Origin: Symbiodinium sp. CCMP2592 | Taxonomy: Eukaryota; Sar; Dinophyceae; Suessiales; Symbiodiniaceae | DNA length: 64,000 bases | Direction of reading: 5' to 3' | Assembly (NCBI GenBank): GCA_905221615.1 | Contig: CAJNDT010001013.1 | Location: 434,001 to 498,000, forward strand | Shown here: positions 1 through 11,030 of the stretch, one piece after another | Layout: each line of letters opens with the position of its first letter | Position numbering within the stretch: the first letter of the stretch is position 1 | Notes under the pieces: generated by a model | The model's input: the letters and a program-made list of their open reading frames with translations, nothing else | Database searches by the model: none | What the model was told of the DNA's origin: nothing | Position numbers and translations under genes: made by a program

Positions 1-119
1 GAGGAGGCTCGGGAGGAGGAGGAGGAGGAGGAGGAGGAGGAGGCGGGTCACGGATGATGCCGATGCAGACAAGAACGAGGACGTCACACGTGAGCGCAGT
101 TCATAAGGGTGCCAGACAC

Positions 120-440
120 GATCATGATGATGATGGTGATGGTGATGGTGAGGATAGGATGAGGATTGTGATGGTCATGGTGATGATAACGATGCTGGTG
201 GTGTGAGGATGGTCAGAGAGATGGTAATTGTGATGATGAGGATAGTGATGATGGTGATGATGATGTTGATGATGATGATGGTTGATGATGATAATGATGC
301 TGATGATGTTGAAGCTGTTGTTGTTGATGATGATGGTGATGGTGATGGTGATGATGGTGGTGATGGTGATGGTGGTGGTGATGGTAATGGTGTTGATGAC
401 GATGATGGTGACGCTGATGACGATGGTTATCGTTTTGGTT
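120..440. repeat. GAT/GGT trinucleotide-rich low-complexity tract
   Basis: The tract is dominated by GATGAT, GATGGT and GTTGAT units. It yields artificial Asp/Val/Met-rich reading frames on + and His-rich ones on -. It precedes the first recognisable exon of the NHL gene, and no gene is supported inside it. Confidence 0.85.
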
Positions 441-513
441 GTGGTGTTGGTGGCGGTGCTGGTGCTGGAAGTGGTGGTGTCGGTGCAAGTTGCGTCATGG
501 CGCCACGATTCAG

Positions 514-3500
514 GTATACGACCTTGAGCTCAAGCTGCTGCGGGAGACGGTCTTGAAATCTCCTCCAGTGGTGCACCCAAGCCAGATGGCCACCAGACTC
601 CTACTGTAGTTCTTGAGGCCATAAGCAAGCTATATAACGATGCCATATAGCTGCGAGCAGCAGGGGGCAGAGTAGACAACGCAGTATGCCTGGGAACTAC
701 ACATACACCGGACATGCTCGCCCTACATCGATAAGTGCGAAACACTTCAGAAAGGCCCTAAACCCGAGGCTATGGCGCCAAATGGGGAATTGCTCATGGC
801 CTGCTATGATGGCAGTGCTGCTGTGGTCGACTCAGGCCCCTTCGTGTTCGCACAGGCAAGCTTTATTGTTGGTTCTGTGTATGACATTGGTTATGCATCA
901 GGCCTTTTCAAGAATTTGGTTTGCGTATATCAAGAGCCCCCCTAGACTTATTCATGAGTTTCCTGCTGGTTTCAAACGGGGAACATAATGCTAGACGAAC
1001 CGACAGCAGGCGACTACTTCTGGGCGAAAGAATTCAGCTTGGAGGTTCATGGGTAGTTAGAAGTGGGGTTAACGGTTATAAGTCCCCTAATATGGGTTAT
1101 ATCTATAGTTACCCTACTTCTAACCCCTAACTATAGTTACCTTACTTATAGCCCCACTTATAACTACCCATGTGCCTCCAAGTTGACCCTTACTGCAGCT
1201 GAGGCACGCTCGAGCTGGTAAGGATGATTCCTACAACGCAGCGAAACAAAAGCACAGGTGGCCTCGCTGGATGGTTGTCAGAATTAGGGTCCCTTTTCGG
1301 GTCCTTATTAGGGTCGTGTTTTTGGTCATTATTAGGGTTCTTTTTTTGGGTCCTTATTCGGGTCCCTTATTAGGGTCCCTTTTGAAATTTCTTGCTATAG
1401 TACGGCACCCAATGTTTAGAGTGCCCCAAAAGGGTCCATCCTAGTAGTAGCGTAGGTAACCTTTGATTTTTTTGGTAGTACAGTCCCTATAGAATCCCTA
1501 CATAACCAAAAAGGGTAACCTTTAGTTCCCCATGATACCCGACAAGTAGGTTATAGTACAGCACCCCATATTTAGGGTACCCCGAAAGGGACCATGATTT
1601 TGACAACCACCCAGCTGGATTCCAAGAAGATTGTTCCCTACATAGCCCGAAGGCGAGTAAGCGTTACCCTACTACGCAAAGTAGCACTCAGACGGTCATT
1701 ATACCATCTAGGGAGAGAAGTAGCAAACTTTTGGAATACCTGGACCCCAAATACCCTACCTTTGTTAGGGTTCCCTAGTATGATTTCTTTATATAACTCC
1801 TCAAAAAGTTAGGTTGTATAAGTCTTCCAAAAGGTAGGTTATTTGGGGTTAAGGTAAGTCACTAAGGAATATACCTTAAATTATGGCGGGCTTAATATTA
1901 CGATTTAAACAATTTGGGGATATTGGGCATTGGGCTCTCTGAGAGTGATGGTCCCACCAGGTCTCGCCATCCAGGAAGAGGAGCTGTTCGTGTCGCACCT
2001 TGGCTCTGGGCAAATCGACGTCTTCAACCTGCAAACCGGGCAACACCTGCGCAACTCAGCAGGAGAGCAACTAATCTTTTCACCGTTTTGGAGGCTGATT
2101 TGCATTCTCCTTAAACCAGCGTCTGTCGGCATTGATGTGTATTCTCACCGGCTGATGTGAGATCAGTACTATGTCCCCCTGAATTCTGAAAGAGGGGCCT
2201 TCTGCTTGCATGCCCCTGAGAAACTGGACAAGTAATGTGGGGTCCTAAATAACTACCAATACTATTTTCAGGGTTCCTCATTCTTAAATAAATATAGAAT
2301 AATGGGCCCAAAACCCTATTCTAATTACTAAGGCCCCTACATTAGAGTACCCTTCTAGATCCCTTACATAAGCCATAATTTTCGACCCCTTTACAAGGAA
2401 CCCCTGTTCTAATTATTATAGCCCCTGCAGTGAGGCAACTTGGATGGCTTTACCGGGCCATCCGGCCTCTGCACTTTCGATGGTGGTCTTCTCGTGGCAG
2501 ATCGCGGTGCCAACGCAGTATGGCTAGTGGACCATGAGGGAAACCGCACCAAGATTGGCGAGGGTGAGTTGAAGCACCCCAACGATGTTGCAGTGGATCT
2601 GTCCGGGAATATCTTAGTGATGGACACAGGCCTGGAAGGGCTTCTTGAGGTTGAATTTCTAGACGTTTTAGCTTGGGCTGAGATGGAAGCAGACTGAAGA
2701 TTGAGTTGATCCGAAAATGTCCGCACTACGAAGCATCAATCTCCTGGGTTCTGGTCTTTACAAGCTTGAGCTCAGCTTCCGCAAGCTTATGGGTACATAG
2801 CGCCTTGACATGCCAAGGCATCAGCAACACCCGCCACAAACGAGATGGGAGTTGCCGAAAATTAGGGGTACCTCATTTTGGGGTCCTCGTAAGAAGGAGC
2901 CTACTATTCAGGGTACTATATTTGGATCCCCTGTTTTCGGAAACTCCCAGATCTTATCCCTCAGTCATGTCACTTTAACACCCAGACTTTGCATCCTCGT
3001 AGCATTGCCTGTGGCATCCGTACCCTAAAACTCTAAAGACTCGTCATACTTTACGGCTTTTGGGCCTAAGGCTTAAGGACCATATTTATAGAAGGCTTCT
3101 GGCCCATTTTGAGCCTAAGGGGGAGGGAACCCCCAGAGGCAACGAGCGCATTGCTGCTTTTCGACCTGATGGATCGCTCATGTGCAGCATTCTGCCTGGA
3201 ACCTTCACCGACTTTGGCAACACCCACAGCCGCTCGGGTAGGGTTCATTGTGCACGCTACCCTAAACCGAGCTAGCGTTTTGCAGGGTCCTCTGATGAAC
3301 CCGCATATGGACTTGGTAGGCATCCTGCGACAAGTAGGTTCTGGTCGGTCGGGATAGGGTTGAGGGTTGAAGTGAATTGTAGGGCAACAGGCTCCGGGGA
3401 GCAATTGCCTCTTCTCCTTCTTCGGGGGTGGCCAGGGTTCGACGCGCATCAGTTAAAGTCGATCCGGCAAGAAATTGGTTTTGCGAATCTGGTGGTAGTT

Positions 3501-3643
3501 ATTGGTGGGAGGGATGAACGTCAGGGCGAAATGCCCAGCACAAAGGCTACATCTCGGTTAACCCCGTCAATGGTGCGATCTCCGTGTCTATGGACGATGC
3601 ACACCATGTCGCAATCCTGGCGCCGCCCATACAGAGTGATTGA
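514..3643 (+). CDS. NHL-repeat beta-propeller protein, multi-exon, 5' end unresolved
   Basis: Exons read by eye are 514-549, 769-855, about 1944-2050, 2435-2629, 3139-3237 and terminal 3539-3643 (TGA). Possible further exons lie near 990-1044/1183-1219 and 3286-3330. The exons join in phase. 2435-2629 plus 3139-3237 give a classic NHL blade (HPNDVAVDLSGNILVMDT followed by GNERIAAFRPDG). 769-855 (PNGELLMACYDGSAAVVD) and 1944-2050 (GLAIQEEELFVSHLGSGQ) are further blades, and the end reads VAILAPPIQSD. NHL propellers generally mediate protein or ligand binding, so no reaction can be assigned. Donors are often GC (CAG|GCAAGC, G|GCCTGG, C|GCAACT). The introns hold MITE-like elements of families C, E/F, B, A and a partial L. 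The true start and the first exons were not found; the ATG/GAT tract lies upstream. The family call is firmer than the exon borders. Confidence 0.7.
1038..1182. mobile_element. MITE-like element, family C (copy 1)
   Basis: The terminal inverted repeats are about 22 bp, starting CTTGGAGGTTCATGGGTAG and ending TACCCATGTGCCTCCAAG. The interior is a TA/AGGG-rich palindrome. The element lies directly after an open coding stretch (DYFWAKEF). The left terminus offers GGAG|GT and the right one CCAAG|, so it could be spliced as an intron of the NHL gene with the frame kept. Confidence 0.7.
1265..1602. mobile_element. Family F MITE-like element with a nested family E element
   Basis: The outer F element has TCAAAAT..GGTCCCTTTT-type arms and a core repeated on both sides (agtac(g/a)gcaccc). 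Bases 1441-1550 are a separate E element (GTAGGTAACCTTTGA ... GGTAACCTTTAGTTCCCC ... ACCCGACAAGTAGG), also found at 10634, 12683 and 20034. The rest, up to 1940, is AT-rich and includes a right end like that of family L (TATTGGGCTCTCTG) just before the next NHL exon. Confidence 0.6.
2233..2344. mobile_element. MITE-like element, family B (copy 1)
   Basis: The arms are TAATGTGGGGTCCTAAATAA and AAGGCCCCTACATTA. The centre is TACTATTTT..GGGGTTCC..GGGCCC(C)AAAACCC. This is the commonest family in the window, with more than 12 copies. This copy lies in the NHL intron flanked by GCAACT direct repeats. Confidence 0.7.
2846..2949. mobile_element. MITE-like element, family A (copy 1)
   Basis: The termini are TGGGAGTTGCCGAAAATTAG and TTTTCGGAAACTCCCA, about 104 bp overall. 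The flanks are GA/GA, a possible 2-bp target duplication. It lies in an intron of the NHL gene. Confidence 0.75.
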
Positions 3644-4159
3644 CAGAATAGCCGCCTAGACCGCCCCGAGTCCCGAAACGGGACGTCACGGCACGAGCTT
3701 GGTTGTACAGCAACTCAGGCCGAAAGCAAGCCAAAAGACGATTCGTCCATGTCAGTTTTGACCACAGGCCAAAGATATCCTGAACCCCTACAGCATCGAT
3801 ATCGTGTAAGACCGACCCCCTGCTATGCCCATTAGTTAAGCCTCGACAGCAGACCCTAAACATCATACGCCCTATATCTTTGGACCTCAACCCGAGAGCC
3901 CAAGGCCTGTGGATGCTAAAAAGGAAAATATGGTAGCACTGGTAATAATACGTATAACGTATAATGGTGACAGTAGTAATAATGATACATAGTACTCAGA
4001 ATAACTGTCGTAATCACACGTTTGGGAATACTTTCATCCCCAGGGAGGCAAAAGGTTTTTTGATCCTAAACCCTAAACCCTAAACCCTGGTTGGGTGTTG
4101 GCGGAACTGGTCTTCGAAGCTGCCGGAGTTGCGGGAGGTCGTGGGAAGTTGCAGCTTCG

Positions 4160-4221
4160 CCTAGGGATCTAAGGACTCATATATCAAGGCTCTTGGGCCC
4201 AAAGACCATACTATATACTAT

Positions 4222-4261
<40 letters not shown>

Positions 4262-4290
4262 CTGTTCGGGCAATTTTGATGCCCAGGGTT
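4160..4290. mobile_element. MITE-like element, family J (copy 1), with TA expansion
   Basis: It shares GGATCTAAGGACTCATATAT, the core GGGCCCAAAGACCATACTAT and the end TTTTGATGCCCAGGGT with the copy at 35089. The centre is expanded by a (TA)n run of about 50 bp, so microsatellite growth happened inside the element. Confidence 0.65.
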
Positions 4291-5139
4291 TGCCTCCCCA
4301 AATCCCAAATCCGAACTTTCAGCAGTCTGAGCCCGATTCCTTGTAGCACCACACGCTCTGAGCCCCAAGTTAATGGGCTGTAAGGCAAGGGTGCGCAACC
4401 TCGAGATCTCTGGCAGTCTATTGCGGGGTTGCAGGCTTTGGGCCAAAGAACCTGCTGAAAAGTTTCGAGCTATGGACCCCCTAAACCCAAAACCCTGGAC
4501 CCTATCCTTAAACCTTATGCTCCAAAGCCTGAGCCTTCAAAATACCCCTTCTTCTTTCATTTCTTTGCCTCGGCACTCGAAAGTTCCCCATATACATGAA
4601 CAGGCAGCTAGGAGACGAGGTTAAAGAGGCCTTATAGTAGGCTTTGCATAAGGGGATCTTCAACATCAAGAAAGTATCTCCCCCTCACCATCATCATCTT
4701 CATCTTCACCCTCAATCATCGTCATCATCAGCAGCATCATATTCATCTCGTCGTTCGTTATGGCTGTGCCAGGACTGTTCGTTAGATGAATACCAGTGAG
4801 AACAGTGCGTATCAGATTTGCTATGATGATGTTCATGCAGTTGTATGTGTTCTCTACTAAAGTCTGTTGACGGGTCCGCGGCTCTGGCGTCCAATCGAAA
4901 GACTAATGTAGGAACTTGACTAAGAAACCTTGAGCCTTTATCAGGGTTCCTTATATGAATCCTACTGTTTTGGGGTTATAGGCGCGCAGGGTTGCTTAAT
5001 CAGGTTCCTATATTAGCGCGACGCCACAGCAGTCGGGGACTTCAGCTTTTGCGAAATACTTAAGCACCGTTTTCCAAAAGGGCACCGAGCGGCATTTGTG
5101 TTAATACAGCAACCTGATCAAGAAACCTTTGGTCTTTAT

Positions 5140-5216
5140 CAGGGTTATATATATATGTATGTATGTATATCCGTAAGAACATATATATATATATATGTAA
5201 CAACATATACATGTAC

Positions 5217-5268
<52 letters not shown>

Positions 5269-5290
5269 TTTTATATATATTTCATTTTGT
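5140..5290. repeat. (TA)n / TATG microsatellite
   Basis: This is a long alternating TA run with TATG and TACA interruptions. Tyr/Ile-rich reading frames over it are artefacts. Confidence 0.9.
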
Positions 5291-5882
5291 GGTCAGAGAA
5301 CCAGGGTTTCCTAATTATTAATACTGGTTCTTGCCAGCAGCTGAATTCATGTGTAGACCGGTTTAGTAGATGAGCGTGCAAAGCTCTTCGGAGGCAATAT
5401 GACGCACAACGACTAACGAGTATGTCTATGGTACTCGGACTACTAAGCCTTGCCTGTCAGTTTTTTGCCTTAGAGCTTTGTCTCTCCTTCGTTTCTCACA
5501 CCTGCGAACGATCTAAGCCCCAAGCCCTGAATCCGAAACCCAGCTTCTTCGCAGACCTGTGGCCCAAAACGTCAAGTAGTTTGGCTCTTGGCTGAACCAC
5601 AGTGCGTGCACAACATGTCCGCAACGGGGCCGATGACGACCAGGCAGATGCAAGACTTTTCGAGTGATTAGTCCTCTAAAGTGGGGCGTCGAAGAAGGGA
5701 CCCCAGCTTAGAGAACTGCCCATAGGATGTGTCGGGCCTTCAGGTCTGACGTTTTCGCTCTCGGGTTTAAAGGTTTCCGGCTTGGGTTTAGGGTTTAGGG
5801 CCGGGTTTCCGAATGAAGAACCTGCCCCGCAGCCCCGGGTCTGAGAGTGCTGCTTACTAAAGACATGGGGGCCCACTTCTTC

Positions 5883-5981
5883 GGTTGATGATATAAATCC
5901 TGCATTACCCATAATAAGGAATATATCATAATTACCATAGTTTAGGGTCCTTAAGGTAATGCAGGATTTATATCATCAACC
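5883..5981. mobile_element. MITE-like element, family D (copy 1)
   Basis: The inverted repeats are near-perfect over about 25 bp: GGTTGATGATATAAATCCTG at the left and CAGGATTTATATCATCAACC at the right. The total length is 99 bp. A twin lies at 35329 and an expanded copy at 8810. Confidence 0.8.
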
Positions 5982-6324
5982 GTTTCAAAGGCTCCGAAGA
6001 CCAATGATATTCTGGTTTAGAAGCCTGCATACCGTACCCTCCATAGGGTTCCTCCTTCGAGTTACAGTTTAATAACGTATAATATCCCCCAGCCTTTTTT
6101 CTTATGGCCCTTGTAGGCCCTCAGATCGTGAGGTGTATGTTGGTTCCGGGCCCTAAACCGAAAATACCTTACATTATAATAGGATCCCTTGTATGATTTA
6201 AGGTATATTCCTTAATTAAGGGGTTTTGGAGGCTTTGGGTTCAGTCAGGGTCTTGCGTTCGGGGGTCTTGGGCTCGTAGGCGAGGCTTTGGGTTTGTTCT
6301 TTGTGGCTGAGGGCCTTATGCTTA

Positions 6325-6485
6325 GGGCTCAGGGGGTTTAGGGGTTTAGGGCCCTAGGGGTTTAAGGGTTTGGGGTTTTAGGGTTTAGGGTTCATAGAGT
6401 TTAGGGGGTTTAGGGTTTTAGGGTCAAGGGTTTACTATACAGTTGACAGGGTTTAGTGGTTTAAAGTTTAGGGTTGCTTCAGTTC
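6325..6485 (+). repeat. Degenerate interstitial TTTAGGG block
   Basis: Runs of TTTAGGG with GGGGTTTA and TTTTAGGG variants, i.e. plant-type telomere repeats in a non-terminal position. Confidence 0.8.
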
Positions 6486-7206
6486 TTGTTCCTGGCAGAG
6501 ATTTCTATGCTTAGGGTTCCGATGTATGTTCGAGTGCTTCACTTGACCTGTGTCCATCCAGGACAGTTTGAAGACTTACTGTAGTCATGATTTACCGCCC
6601 TGACAATCCCCATGCAGCGCTAGAAAACGTATGCTGTGATATACTGCCCACTCTAACTCGTAAGGCTACTGTATACGGCACTCAGAGGAGGAGGAGGTTT
6701 AGCCTCGGCCAACCAACGCTCCGTGGCATGAGTCCGATACGGAAGCAGACAGCCCCAATGCCCGAACTGCGAAGCCCCATAACCAAAATTCACCTACGGT
6801 AGTTCAAGAGCCTGTCTCAAAAGAGACTTTCGCTGGATTATGCAGACGGAAAAAGGCCCTTAAACAAAAAAAAAAAAATCACCTACAATTTCTGGATCGA
6901 AGGAGGGTTCCAGGTGGGCGGTCACTGTTGTTTTGGTAGAGCAGCCCTGTCCCCGAGTGCTCCCCTACACGAACAGCAAAGATGGTTTGTCCTGGTGGCT
7001 TTTCCTTGGACACTGGGTCCCTAACTCAAACCCCTCCCTTGAAGGTACATCTCGGATCTTGCACAAAGGGTCCCTAACTCAAAGGGGTCCCTCTCTTGAA
7101 GGTACATCTCGGATCGATCAAGCGAGGAGAGCCTCTCGCGCGAGCAGCCGGCACGCTCAGCCGGGCGCAGCCGGTTCCTTTCGCCTGAGCCGCGTCCCCT
7201 TGAGGC

Positions 7207-7400
7207 GCCCAGGAGATAATATAGGGGCCTTGATAATTAGAATAGGGGTCGGTTTTAAAGGGGTCTATAGGACCTACTATAAAGGGTACAAGAAGGGCTC
7301 TATGATATAGGGGCCTTGACAATTAGAATAGGGTTTGGGGTGAGTATTATACTATAACTATAGTCAGGAACCCCGAAAGTCCATCAAAGTTGTGAAGGCC
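7207..7400. mobile_element. Composite of family B-like arms (reverse orientation)
   Basis: Two copies of ATATAGGGGCCTTGA(T/C)AATTAGAATAGGG lie about 90 bp apart, followed by the A-rich half and GGCCCCTACAGTAGG. This looks like two overlapping or nested family B elements. Confidence 0.5.
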
Positions 7401-7711
7401 CCTACAGTAGGGGATGTGGTTTAGGACTTGGTGGTTTCCGAAACCGAAACCGGGAGCTCATCATGAGTACCCGTAGCTACATAACAGGAGGCTTGATGCA
7501 AAGACCGCGAGGGAATAGAACCCCTGTACCCCTGCTAAAAAAAATCCTTATAGCCCAACAAGCCTTATAAAGACTCATTCACCCTAAAGGTCCTTGAACT
7601 CACACTTACCCTTGCGAAGAAATCCGTATAGCCGCCAACAAGCCTTGTAGAGACTCATTCACCCTAAAGGCCCTTGAAAGAGCAGCACATTATAAACAAT
7701 TTGCCCGCCAG

Positions 7712-7807
7712 GAACATCTTCGACGTATCTTTGGACCGGAGGGCGTGCCGCGAGCACCGAGGCCACAGCGTACTCGAAATCCAATGCTCCGAAGCAGCAT
7801 CTTCCAG
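7712..7807 (+). CDS. Orphan internal exon, function unknown
   Basis: This open stretch of 32 codons is bounded by CAG|G and CAG|GTTAGG. It reads EHLRRIFGPEGV, then an Arg/Pro-rich part, then NPMLRSSIFQ. It is GC-rich relative to its flanks and free of repeats. No domain is recognised. A partner exon could be 8221-8270. The rest of the gene was not traced. Confidence 0.4.
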
Positions 7808-8692
7808 GTTAGGGTTTAGGGTTTAGGGTCTGACAGTTAGGGCCTTAGGACCTCTTTAGGTGTCTAGGTTTTCAGGATCACGTTTCTGTATTGAGGGCTT
7901 ATAGGGTCAAACACTGCTTGTAGGGCTTGCAGGGTTCATAAAGTGAAGTATTGTAGAGCACTTACAGCATTTAGGGTTGATGTGGATTTTGGGCTTGCTA
8001 CTGTGAGTTTGTTTGCATCCGGGCTTTGGGCTCAGAGCTTTGGGGGAATTTGGGCTCTTCGGTTGGGTGTGAGTTTTGAGTACACTACTATGTTATGTGT
8101 GTGTATATATATATATATGTATGATATTATGTATGTCTGTATGTACATATATAAACATGCCTCACTGCCTCACTTCAAGGTACACTCCTTAAGTAAAGGG
8201 CTTTAGCACCCAGGGCCTTCTGCGAAGATGCTCAGGCTGAGTCGGTCCGACGACGTGCTCTTCCAGTGGGACTAAGAGGATGACCCAAGCTGAAGCAACT
8301 CCGCTGCCGTCCTGGGACTTTTGCCTTTGGTGTTGTAAGATAGGGTTTAGGGTTTAGGGGGTACAGGGTTTCGGGCTTAAGGTTTAGGGGTTGGGGTTTA
8401 GGGCTTTTAGGAGTCAGGGGCCATTTCAGGGGTTGGGGTTGAGGGCTTCAGGGTTTACGGGTGTAGGGTTGTAGGGTTTCGGCTCAATTGTAATAATTTT
8501 GAGGTCTGTACATGAAGTTGAGCCTGCAACAGGATTGGGGTTCGATCAAATTTAGTGTCCTTGTGTTGGATCCTTAAGTATCATTATGCTGAAAGTCGAG
8601 AAAGGCCTTGTGATCATCTTGCCCAGGGCGGTGGCAGACCGTGCATACCACCTTTGCTCCTTCAGAAAACTCAAACCCTGAGGCTCCAAGTA

Positions 8693-8737
<45 letters not shown>

Positions 8738-8809
8738 ATATTGATATTGTATATACTCAGCCCGTCACTTACAGGGGTTCCTATTATAGGAACTTCATGG
8801 CCGAAGTAT

Positions 8810-9023
8810 GGTTGATGATATAAATCCTGCATTAGCCATAATAAGGAATATACCATAATTCCGATAACTTAGGGTCCTTCAGGTAATGCAGGATATATAT
8901 ATATATATATCATCATCATCATCATCAACAGTATGAGTTTTAAGTTATAACTATAGTTGCCATGCTTATAACCCACCCATGAAGCTCCAAGTAATGCAGG
9001 ATATATATCATCAACAGTATGAT
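8810..9023. mobile_element. Family D element, expanded (copy 2)
   Basis: The left arm GGTTGATGATATAAATCC and the core match copies 1 and 3. The right arm is interrupted by (TA)n and (CAT)n. A second right-arm fragment (ATGCAGGATATATATCATCA) follows a partial family C right end (CCCATGAAGCTCCAAG). Confidence 0.6.
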
Positions 9024-9290
9024 TATACTACACAGGCAAGTTGGAGCTATGATTATACTACAGGGGACTATAGGGGCTCCTTTAAAGGGGGATTATGGGG
9101 GTTCCTTTAAAGGGGATTATAGCCATAGGCACCTTGGAGCGTCGGGGGAAAAACCGATGCCATCGAGTTGCCCAGCGGGGCCTGCAGCGTGCAACACGCT
9201 TCATTGCCCAGGACACATGATACCTCTTCGGGGTTTTGTGTAAAGGGGTCTATAAAGGTTACTATAAGGGATACTACAAAAGATACGATA

Positions 9291-9394
9291 TGGGAGTTTC
9301 CGAAAATTAGGGGGTACCTTATCTTGGGGTCTAATAATAAGGATCCTAGTATTTAGGGTAATATATTAGGGTCCCCTATTTTCGGAAACTCCCA
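9291..9394. mobile_element. MITE-like element, family A (copy 2)
   Basis: Termini are TGGGAGTTTCCGAAAATTAG and ATTTTCGGAAACTCCCA; the core GGATCCTA..TATTTAGGGTA is shared with the other copies. Confidence 0.75.
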
Positions 9395-9909
9395 CACGAT
9401 ACCTCTTTCGGAGACGCGGAGCCCTCTGGTAGGGTCTTTAGTGTTTTGGGGTTTAGGGTTTAGGATCCCTCAAGAGATTGGGGCTTTTAGTGTTTTGGGA
9501 TTTAGGGTTTAGGAGCCCTCAAGAGATTAGGGGTTTTAGCGTTTTGGGGTTTAGGGTTTAGGAGATTGAACCCCAGAGCCTTTAGGTGTTGGGTTACAGG
9601 TTTAACGGTTTAGAGATTTTGGGGCTCTAGTAAGGGCTTTAGTCTATGGAGTTTTGGGTTTGGATCGGCTTCATGCTGTAGGATTCGCACGGGTTCCATC
9701 TATGATCCTGCTATCAACAGGCACAACTCCGCATCATGAGTGTGAATGCCAGGGCTTATGGGTTTAGGGTTTAGGGTTTAGCGTTTAGGGTTTAGGGTTT
9801 AGGGTTGTGCCTTGAATGTACACGAACACTGCATGTATATGTGGCGAGAATAGTACTCTCAGCAGAGAATATGAAGAAGGCAAAGCAACTACATACACGT
9901 ATGATTATA

Positions 9910-10011
9910 TGGGAGTTCCCGAAAGTTATGGGTACTTTTTCTGGGGTCCTTACAAGGAGGATCTTACTGTTTAGGTTACTATATTATTTCCTTTATGTTC
10001 GGAAACTCCCA
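9910..10011. mobile_element. MITE-like element, family A (copy 3)
   Basis: The termini TGGGAGTTCCCGAAAG and TTCGGAAACTCCCA are flanked by TA on both sides, which supports a 2-bp TA target duplication. Confidence 0.75.
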
Positions 10012-10389
10012 TATGCACACACATAGTAGATCAATCGGCAAGATAAACGGTATTCGCTGATACCAACGAGACTCGGTGAGGTATCATAGAGCTGCATCAT
10101 ATGCAGCGCCGAAGGCAAATGTGCAGCGCCCTTCTAGATCCTAGCTAGTATCTTTTGTGACTTCCTCTGCTTCCCTCTGGATGGACCACCATTTAAGGTC
10201 CGCGTGGGTTTTCAGATATAGGACCGACATCGTGGTGCCGACTCAGCACAGATAGTTTCGGAACAGCACAGACATGCTGAACTTCAGCGTGAGATGGTGA
10301 GGTAGGGCCCGATGGGCACGGGCAGTTGAGGCTCTGTTTGTTTCGACTGACTGAACATAACGAGATTCATGATGAAGGAAAGAGCCAAA

Positions 10390-10494
10390 TGGGAGCTTCC
10401 AAAAATTAGGGGTACCTGATTTTGGGGTCCTTCTAATAAGGATCCTACTATCTAGGGTACTATATTTGGGGTCCCCATGTTTCGGAAACTCCCA
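10390..10494. mobile_element. MITE-like element, family A (copy 4)
   Basis: The termini TGGGAGCTTCCAAAAATTAG and TTTCGGAAACTCCCA are flanked by AA on both sides. Confidence 0.75.
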
Positions 10495-10633
10495 AATCGG
10501 GGCAGATGGGGCCTCAAGTCTCAGGACCCGCCCGTCTCCCGGCCCTTCCTCCTGTCGCAACTTAGATGTCCCAGGCCTGCGGACGTGAAGCATTCAGCCC
10601 GGAAGCATCGAGAACTGAAGCGAACTTAGGACT

Positions 10634-10912
10634 ACTATACTTAGTAGTAGAGTAGGTGACCTTTAACCTTTTTTGGAGTAGTATAGTCCCTATATAGTCC
10701 CTTTATATACCCCAAAAAGGTTAACCTTTAGTTCCCCATGTTACCCGACAAGTAAGTATAGGGGCTTAAGTAATTACTAGTTTTGTTTTGGGGGGGTTCA
10801 TTATTTATGAGTGTAGTACAACGGGCCCCAAAACTCAATTCGAATTACTAAGGATCAAGGTATTATGAGTGTAGTATATGGGCCCCAAAACTCAACTCTC
10901 AATATTAAGTTC
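10634..10912. mobile_element. Family E element (copy 2) followed by two family B-like fragments
   Basis: 10634-10756 is an E element (GTAGAGTAGGTGACCTTTAA ... CCCGACAAGTA). 10757-10912 holds a B-type left arm (AGGGGCTTAAGTAATTAC) and two tandem B-type right halves (TGTAGTA..GGGCCCCAAAACTCAA). Confidence 0.55.
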
Positions 10913-10916
10913 CCGA

Positions 10917-11030
10917 CATTACGGCTCAATCGTGTGCCAAGACTGGTGCACTGAAACCTATGTTGATGTGAGTGAATCCTTGGGGCCCGTCGTGTTCTCG
11001 CCTCGGCTTGTGCAAGCAGACGAGCGCTAG
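10917..11030 (+). CDS. Orphan exon-like ORF, function unknown
   Basis: The open frame ends in TAG and reads HYGSIVCQDWCTETYVD then SESLGPVVFSPRLVQADER. It is protein-like and contains no repeats. A GTGAGTG donor lies inside it after TETYVD, so it may instead be an internal exon. No family is recognised. Confidence 0.35.
   Translation, partial: HYGSIVCQDWCTETYVDVSESLGPVVFSPRLVQADER

Larger units (their letters stand above)
3644..7711. other. Intergenic/intronic repeat-rich stretch
   Basis: No gene can be called with confidence. The stretch holds a family J element, TA microsatellites, a family D element and telomere-like repeats, each listed separately. Short open islands that may be terminal exons lie near 5018-5090 ([20 protein letters not shown] then stop) and 5601-5670. 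About 7018-7115 is an imperfect tandem duplication of a 50-bp unit (GGTCCCTAACTCAAA ... GGTACATCTCGGATC), followed by a GC-rich open stretch to about 7204. Confidence 0.6.
7808..10916. other. Repeat-rich stretch between orphan exons
   Basis: It contains telomere-like TTTAGGG (7808-7830, 8341-8490, 9757-9808), a TA run (8695-8735), and MITE-like families D, A, E and B. At 9431-9565 there are three imperfect copies of a roughly 65-bp unit (TTTTAGTGTTTTGGGGTTTA ... CCCTCAAGAGATT). No gene is supported. Confidence 0.6.

Noticed and set aside
203-556. Asp/Val/Met-rich and His-rich ORFs on both strands
   Set aside because: They are products of the GAT/GGT trinucleotide tract.
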